Under the pieces are notes generated by a model. The model made no database searches. It was not told the DNA's origin and saw only the letters and a list, made by a program, of their open reading frames with translations. This document shows positions 57,960 to 64,000 of a DNA stretch of 64,000 bases, one piece after another. Each line of letters opens with the position of its first letter. Positions within the stretch are counted from its first letter, which is position 1. The stretch is taken from assembly GCF_020520425.1 (NCBI RefSeq), contig NC_079492.1, positions 146,227,861 to 146,291,860 of the forward strand, given 5' to 3'. This DNA is from Spinacia oleracea (Eukaryota > Streptophyta > Magnoliopsida > Caryophyllales > Amaranthaceae). The translations under genes were made by a program, and so were the position numbers.

Positions 57960-58200
57960 AGAACAATCCAAACCTCTGAGCAGATCGACGGATTTGAAGA
58001 GTCTGGAAACTAAAGAGTCTCTTAGCAGATCTACGGATTTGAAGAACTCACAAAGTCAAAGAGTCTCTTAGCAGATCTACGGATTTGAAGAACTCGCAAA
58101 ACTAAAGAGTCTCTTAGCAGATCTACGGATTTAAAGAGCTCGCAAGATCAAAAGGTTTTTAGCAAGTCTACAGAAAGAGGAGCTCGAGAAATCTACGGAT
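57960..58200. repeat. tandem repeat zone 3' of integrase, unit about 45 bp
   Basis: Three close and several decayed copies of agagtctcttagcagatcta followed by cggatttgaagaactc. Such arrays are common in Tat elements between pol and the 3' LTR. Confidence 0.85.
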
Positions 58201-58502
58201 TTAAAGACCTAAAAATTGCGAAAGAACAAGTTGAAAAGAAGCAGCCAAGTAACAAACATTCATTTTTTATTCAATATTTGGGGGAAGTACAAACACATCG
58301 AAAACCTCAAAAATTGAAAACAAAATGAAACAAGTTAAAATCGGCAGCCATCAACAGACAATACCGGCCTACCGAAGTACTAAAGAAAGCAAAAAGAAAT
58401 GAGTACAACGCAGCGCCGAGGCAAAAGGGGGAAAAGCAAGCACATATTCGGAAGTCCTCAACTGGAACCGACCGACTCTGAAGAAGACGACTGCCCGAAT
58501 CC

Positions 58503-61500
58503 CTAACTCTTGGGAGTCTCAGAAGCGGCCCCTAGGGGAGCATCCTTCGAAGAACCCCCAGCAGTGGTATCACCTTCGGAAGTTGCCTTCTGGGCCCGAG
58601 CCTCTGCAAGAGCAGCTTGGCGTTCAGCTTCAGCTTCATCTCGATCAGCTTGGCATTCCACCAAGTGGTCCTCGGCCTGCATCCATAGAGGAACTTTCTC
58701 GTTCCAAGGGAAGTGAGGCATGTGCTTCGCAAACATGCGCCGAGCACCCAGGATGCCGTTCCAGTACTGCTCTCTACACTGATCAGCAGTGTAGAGGTTG
58801 ACTCGCTCCTGCTCCAGCTTCCGAATATAGTCATCTTTTTCCCGAAGCTTCAGCCGAAGGACAGGCACCTTATCAGCTTGCTGCTGGATCAGCTCCCGAT
58901 GCTGGACAAAATGGTGGAGCCTTAACTCCGCCTCTTTACGCTCCTTGTCGGCCGCTTCAAATTTAGACTTCATCTCCTGGAAGAGTCTATCTTTTTCCTC
59001 AAGTTCGCTAGCGAACTTAGCGGCCATATCCTTCTTCTCCTCAGCAAAGGAAGCGATCTTCTCAGCATCCTCTTCAACTCGGAAGATGAGCTGGCCAACC
59101 TCGGTCCCGATCTTCTCAGCAGACTCTCTAGCCTCGCGACTATAGTGAAGGTACAGCTGCTTGAGTTCCGTAAGCTCGGAGAGGAGTTGCCCAGCCTTCT
59201 GGTCCAAAATGGGAATATCACGAGCATAAGCCTCACGATATTTCCTCAGTTGTTTCTCCTCAACCGAGCTACACTCGGAAGCGAACGAAGACCAGAAAAC
59301 AGCCTGGGAACGAGAGAAAGATGAGCAAAATAGGAAAAACATAAAACAAAAACACAACTCAAAGAGAAAAATCTAGCAAATTACCTCGTTCAGATAGTAC
59401 TGGGCCATCATTGCCGGATTCCTCTCTTCGGCCCCAGGAACCCTCCACTGCGGGTTAGCACGAAGCAGATTCTCCCGAGCAGCCTCGGGGCCCACCAAGG
59501 ATCCCACGTGAGCCAAAGGGTCCTCTCCCAAAATCGGAGCCCTGGCATATCGAGCCATCGCCTCCCTTACTTCTTCGGGGATCCGTTTTAGCGGAACATC
59601 CGAACAGGGATCAGCATGGATCAGCCTATCCAGGGCCGAGGTAGAAGTAGAACCCAAAGTTGAGTGGCGCCTCTTCCTCGTCAAACCTTGCTCGGGCTGC
59701 TCCTCCTCTCCAGCAGAGGGAACCTCCTTCTGAACCTCGGGGACCGCAGCTTCGGGGCCCGAGAGATCTATCATCTCCTTGTCTGGACTCTTCTCCCTCT
59801 CGAAGGGAAGATCAGCAGACTCCTTCTTCTCCCCAGCTACCTCAGGGACATCCGAACCAGGAACAAAATCGGCTTCAATCGCCTCCATCACCTCGGTGAT
59901 ATCCTGGATTTCGATCCCCAAAGCAGCAGATGGTTTAAGGGGAGAAGGGATGATATCTTCCTCGATCAGCGGCTGATCCACGGCCGGCGGTTCAGCAACC
60001 ACCACACTCTTTAACTTCTGCCCTGGCAAGGGCATGAAGTGAAGAAGATTCTTAGGAGGAGGCATGACTTCCGAAACTGCTTCCTGCATAGCAAGCATTC
60101 AAAGATTAGTTTCCGAAAAGGGGAGAAACGAACTACAAAAACTCCAAGTCAGAACAAATACCTTCTCCGAGGGCTGAGAAGCCTTCGCTTTCTTCGGATG
60201 CGTGGAAGGCCTCAAAAGAGTGCTACCCTTCCTTTTGCGTTGATCCTAAAAAGGGGAGACCAAGGGTCAACGAATGTAAAAGAGGAAAAAGGAAGAAATA
60301 GAGAAAAAAGCGGGAAATACCCGGTTCCTAGATAAAGAGATATCTATCCGAGCCGGAGATGAAACCGAAGGAACGGCACGCGGCACAGCGTCAGTCCCAG
60401 GACCCTAAAAAGATGGTCCAGGACCAAGACGTTAGCCGACGGCCAACCGAAAAGAAAAAGATAAACAGAAAATCGAGCCTATAAATGAACACTCACCGGA
60501 TCCGAAGTCGTCTTCAACTCAGGAAGCACAACCTTCACAGGAACAGCTTCAACAGAAGAGGCGGAATCCCACGGATCAGCTCGAACTTCGGATATCCGAG
60601 CAACCCCCAAAGGAGACAACACGTAATCCTTCAGACGAGGATTACGAGGGTTATCTTTTCCGAACTTGTACTCGGGAGCCGGGTCGTGAATAGTCTTCAA
60701 ATCCAAAGAAATGCCCAACTTCTTAGGATCAATGCAGCTAAAGCCGTACTCTGCAAAAACAAAGCACAAAACATGTCAGCAAAACGAAACAGGAAAGAGG
60801 ACAAACTCACTGAAAAAACGGTCTCAGCCGAAAGACACCTACCCCTGTCAAAAATCCTGCTGAGACCGGCAACAGCAAGAATGTCCTCCCTCAGAATGTA
60901 ATTGAGATTCGGGAGCCAGCTAGACGGCAGTCGGTGGTTATCCTCTTGAGCCAAGAACCACTGGAGGAGGTCCACATAGTGGCGATGGTTCCGATCTGGA
61001 GCCGCCACACCCCTCATATCAGGATCAGGAGCCACGAACCACTTCGGAGGACGATAAAAGTTGGGATGCTTCGGATCCGTCGGCACACGGACGAGCAACC
61101 ACTCCGTCTTCCAATTGTGGTCAGAGCTAAGGTAGGGGTACGCCGTGATGTAGTTCGGATCCCCCCTCTTTCGGGACTTCTTGTTGACAATGGTCCACCA
61201 ACCATACCCATCACCCTTGGAAGCATGGTTGAGAACCAGATCGTGAAGATCCCGAAAAATAGCGACAGAGCAAGGGAAATTGACGAAGTCACACACCCAT
61301 CTAAATCCGATTATGTGCCTCATAGATTTGGGTGTGAGCTGGGCCAAACTAATGTTGTACGACACCAAAACCTCGGATACGAACGGATCCAAAGGAAAGC
61401 GGAGACCATTCTCCAAATGGTGAGTATACACGGAAATGAACCCCCTCGGTGGATGAGTCACCCGAGGACGCTCTTGTTCAGGAAGCTCGCACCAGTACCC

Positions 61501-61890
61501 CAAGGCATGCTGAATTCCGTATAGCTCCTCGGCCTTCCGATGATAATTCCCTAACTTCGCTTCCACCAACCAGTCACCGCTGACCGATTTCTCCAACGGA
61601 CCGTCGATCTGCGTGGTCTCATGCAAAATTGAGGCATACTTGCCCTTCGGATCAGCTTCCGACCAATGAACTGGAAACTCGGAGTAACGACGACGAACAC
61701 CCGAAAAACCAGCTCTCTCACCAGAGGTTGCACGTTCATCTTCGGAAGCATCCCAACCAATCGAACTCTTCTCCAACGGCCTCTCCGAAGGTCGACCCCT
61801 CGAAGATTTCGGTAACCTCCCCGAAGGCACGTTCTCTCTCTCACTAGAGGAGCCAACAACGAACTTGTTTTTGCCCCTATTCTTTGCCAT
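58503..61890 (-). CDS. antisense spliced gene of the Tat element (Transposase_28-like plus coiled coil)
   Basis: Opposite to gag-pol, long open stretches at 61890-60850, 60751-60498, 60098-59390 and 59306-58503 are bounded by GT...AG-like signals, indicating a multi-exon antisense gene. The first exon carries GFISVYTHHLENGLRFPLDP and FVSEVLVSYNISLAQLTPKS, like the Pfam 'putative gypsy type transposon' domain (Transposase_28). The middle is acidic, and the last exon is a long charged coiled coil (about residues EEKQLRKYREAY to QAALAEARAQ). Antisense ORFs in the 3' part are known from Tat elements; function is not established. A minus-strand TATA lies at 62145. Exact exon edges are my reading. 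Confidence 0.7.
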
Positions 61891-62144
61891 GGTCGCGAAA
61901 TCTCGATCTAGGGTTTAGATTGAGGGGTAGAAGGAAGAACGAAGAAAAAAGGAGAACTCAGAAACAAATTACCTTTTTCCGAAGCGGAATTCGCCGATAA
62001 AGCGAACAACACAAGTTCCCGAAGTCTAAAGTTGGCCGAATTTCGTAGATCTGAAGAAGCAAATTGCACTGCGATCGCCGGAATTTAGAGAGAGAATGGG
62101 TTTGAAATAAGGAGTAAAAAGTTTAAAAGGAGCAAGGCACCCAG

Positions 62145-62152
62145 TATTTATA
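62145..62152 (-). promoter_or_regulatory. TATA box for the antisense gene
   Basis: tataaata on the minus strand, about 255 bp upstream of the antisense start codon at 61890, within a non-repeated part of the element. Confidence 0.55.
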
Positions 62153-62331
62153 GAAAAGAGAAAGGGCGCATCAACTTCCTCAAACCCACGATCTCCATGA
62201 CACAGTACAATTCCCAACACTTGTCATCAATGCAAATCATCCCTTTTCAAAAAAGAGAGGGAACTTTCGGACTTCTGACAGCTGGAAACCCACCCATTTA
62301 ATTCTAAATGGACCGGGTCTGGGGGGCATGT

Positions 62332-62756
62332 TGTTTGGGCTCCCAATTGATTCTCAATTGGGCCACTAAGTCCAAAGCCCAATGGCTCTAAACAACAACA
62401 TCAAACCTACCAATGGCTATTCAGCCATCCATTAAGGCCCAAGGCCCAATAACAATAAGTGACCTATGGGCATTTATTATGCAAACACTATAAATAGGCC
62501 GCCAAGGCTCACACCTCAAGGTACGTCCAATTTATCGCCTTAAGACTACTCTTCTAGAGAACTTCTCTCTAGAATCCGAGCATCATTCTTACTTAGGCAT
62601 CGGAGGGGCTTTCCTCGGAAACACCCCCGAGGCCAGTGACTTTGCTCTTGTGCAGGTGAATTCGGACTCCACTCATTCAAACAAGCAAGATCTTCAACAC
62701 ATACAAAAGGGCCTTCATTCGAAGCCCATTGTTTCCATCTTTACAACACCGGAACA
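62332..62756 (+). repeat. right LTR
   Basis: 425 bp, practically identical to the left LTR; preceded by a ggggggca purine tract and followed by ATAAG. Confidence 0.95.
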
Positions 62757-63170
62757 ATAAGTATGTTGCCCAACAAAATATACGAAGTATATACGTTTAA
62801 TACTTAATTAATAGATGTTACTTAATGTTCGTTACCTAGCTACTTTAAACATAACGGTACTTAGCCGGTGTTATTTAAAACTTATTTGTTTATGGTGTTC
62901 AAGTATTTTAGGGTTCGTATCTTCAAATATTAAAAAAAATTGGTCAATTTATATTTTACTATAATAAACAACAAAAAAAAGATAGTTGAATTGATTATTT
63001 AAATTGTAGTATTTTATTTTTAGGAAATTAGACAAGTAATCCAATACAAAATTTCGGCCCCCGTATACAAAAGATCTGACTTCGCCCCTTGAATGGAATT
63101 GTGGCACTCCACTCGCCGCTTAGGGGGAACATCATTCTTTGCATATTGGAGAAATAACTCAACCTTAAAC

Positions 63171-63640
63171 ATAATAACTGCCGTGAATATTAGGAACACT
63201 TATAGTTGTCGTATGTGTAAACATTGTTTAGCTGTGATTTCAATTTGATTTTTACTTTTATTTTTGGTACCTCTTTGTGAACCCTAAATTCTGGGCACAA
63301 CAGTGGGAACCTTTGGTCTTATGATCTTATCTCTACATTATCATGTTAGTTTCTCCTTTAGGGGGTAAAAAGAGTAGATCTGTAGATAATTAGATATATA
63401 TCATATTATCATCCAAAACGTTGAACTAATTAAACGCGTCACAAAGGGAAATTTTGTACAAAACACGTACAGTGCAGTAATCTGAAACTCTGAATACACA
63501 ACATATACTACGTAGTATGTACACACCAATAATGAGTAGTCCTGTCAAAAACCGATCTAGCTAGAATTCCGTATTTATCAATCCAAAATTTAATGGGTTC
63601 AAAATGTTGTTATAAACTAAAGTTTCACTTAAACTAGGAT
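63171..63640. other. spacer between copy C and the second phosphatase gene
   Basis: Resembles the flank after copy B (for example gtttagctgtgattt, tctctacattatcatgttag and acaaagggaaattttgtac against 30230-30345). No gene seen. Confidence 0.5.
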
Positions 63641-63657
63641 TTTGCCTTGCAACAAAA

Positions 63658-63665
63658 GCATATTC
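63658..63665 (+). promoter_or_regulatory. P1BS-type site GCATATTC (second copy)
   Basis: Same octamer and flank as at 26830, 283 bp before the second phosphatase start. Confidence 0.65.
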
Positions 63666-63804
63666 TCAAAGATTCCCGCGCATTTTACTTGTGTTCCAAG
63701 TACACCTTCTAATTTTTAGTTACCCAATTACTATATCCTTAATTACGTACATCTAAATTCAGATCCATCATTGGTATAATCCTCTCGTATCAAAAGATTC
63801 TACA

Positions 63805-63812
63805 GTATATTC
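63805..63812 (+). promoter_or_regulatory. P1BS-type site GTATATTC (second copy)
   Basis: Counterpart of 26968 in a conserved ctacagtatattcctt context; a TATA (tataaata) follows at about 63832. Confidence 0.65.
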
Positions 63813-63940
63813 CTTACTAACCCTTTCAAAATATAAATACCTCACCACTAATCCTCAAGGTTAATACACAAAGCGAAGAATTAACAGCAAAAATCCCATC
63901 AAAGTTTCTGGTTTTTTTGCATTAGTAATTTCATCAGCAA

Positions 63941-64000
63941 TGGAAGGAATAATGGTGGTTTTCGACTTTGACAAGACGATCGTTGAATGCGATAGCGATA
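63941..64000 (+). CDS. second PECP1/PS2-like HAD phosphatase, 5' end only
   Basis: Twenty codons before the window ends: MEGIMVVFDFDKTIVECDSD, differing from the copy at 27104 only by Ile to Val in this stretch. HAD motif I (DFDKT) is intact. Promoter motifs and leader (gttaatacacaaagcgaaga) are also shared. Whether the rest is intact cannot be seen here. Confidence 0.9.

Larger units (their letters stand above)
51341..62756 (+). mobile_element. Ty3/gypsy LTR retrotransposon, Tat lineage (Retand/Ogre-like), looks whole
   Basis: Two 425-bp LTRs (51341-51765, 62332-62756), TG...CA, are flanked by the 5-bp duplication ATAAG (51336-51340, 62757-62761). The PBS starts tggcgccgtctgtgggga at 51769; a purine-rich ggggggca tract precedes the right LTR. 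One long gag-pol frame is followed by a tandem-repeat zone and a long 3' region with antisense genes. The dual RNase H places it in the Tat group. I noticed only about one LTR difference, so at usual plant substitution rates the insertion is likely younger than a few hundred thousand years. Confidence 0.95.
51065..63088. mobile_element. hAT-like element hosting the Tat retrotransposon
   Basis: Left end CAGTGGCGGCGAAGC at 51065; right end about 63088 in ...tctgacttcgcccc, an eroded inverted match. Flanks atgaatgg (51057-51064) and ttgaatgg (63089-63096) are a near-perfect 8-bp duplication. Without the nested LTR element it is about 600 bp and non-coding. Confidence 0.7.
50383..63170 (+). pseudogene. 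small four-helix membrane protein, copy C (split and frameshifted)
   Basis: Third paralogue of the genes at 15379 and 29294. The 5' part at 50383-51056 reads MEESGAPNQINLQIIVICND, then NTIQSLESLNPKALNTIFIF, changes frame near 50580 (LQLK-DTTSPFSTNPFAILLS) and continues to MALASLGSLLFPSSAQLYSL and VVFHWARL. A 159-bp hAT MITE (50697-50855) interrupts the loop between helices 2 and 3. A second hAT-like element carrying an 11.4-kb LTR element splits off the 3' end, which reappears at about 63097-63170 (ttagggggaacatcattctt and gagaaataactcaacc). It is non-functional as a protein gene. It retains the original start codon that copy B has lost. Confidence 0.8.

Overview
This is repeat-dense plant nuclear DNA. 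It has spliced eukaryotic genes, 'aaaccctaa'-type 5' regions, F-box and Gnk2/DUF26 genes, and MITEs, SINEs, L1 LINEs and Ty3/gypsy elements of plant type. The very frequent 'actccgta' words suggest Caryophyllales, probably Amaranthaceae (spinach, beet or goosefoot relatives). That last step is inference from sequence style, not from a search.

Layout. 0.15-1.44 kb: C-terminal copy of a SART-1/DOT2 splicing-factor gene, broken by a stop and by a hAT insertion. 1.75-3.57 kb: long-TIR Mutator-like element carrying a piece of acetylornithine aminotransferase (Pack-MULE). 4.45-13.4 kb: minus-strand F-box gene split by an 8 kb non-autonomous LTR element that carries two large tandem arrays. 13.8-15.1 kb: MITEs and local duplications. 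15.4-18.3 kb: intact small four-helix membrane-protein gene (copy A) and a small spliced minus-strand locus. 19.9-23.3 kb: Gnk2/DUF26 cysteine-rich secretory gene with a MITE-bearing intron and a frameshift. 23.7-26.3 kb: nested MITEs. 27.1-28.3 kb: intact four-exon HAD phosphatase of the PECP1/PS2 type. 29.3-31.5 kb: membrane-protein copy B and a decayed second copy of the minus-strand locus. 31.8-37.1 kb: Helitron termini, a 531-bp direct duplication and a probable solo LTR. 37.6-41.3 kb: TIR elements and a SINE. 41.4-49.3 kb: nearly intact L1 LINE on the minus strand with a 14-bp target duplication. 50.4-63.2 kb: membrane-protein copy C, split by a hAT-like element that itself holds a very young 11.4 kb Tat-lineage Ty3/gypsy element. 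63.9 kb to the end: start of a second PECP1-type phosphatase gene.

How the genes relate. The host backbone is a plus-strand array in which a phosphatase gene and a four-helix membrane-protein gene recur. The phosphatase promoters share two GNATATNC (P1BS-type) sites, which fits induction by phosphate starvation. Nearly everything else is transposon fill, often nested, and several host genes are broken by insertions whose target duplications can be read directly.
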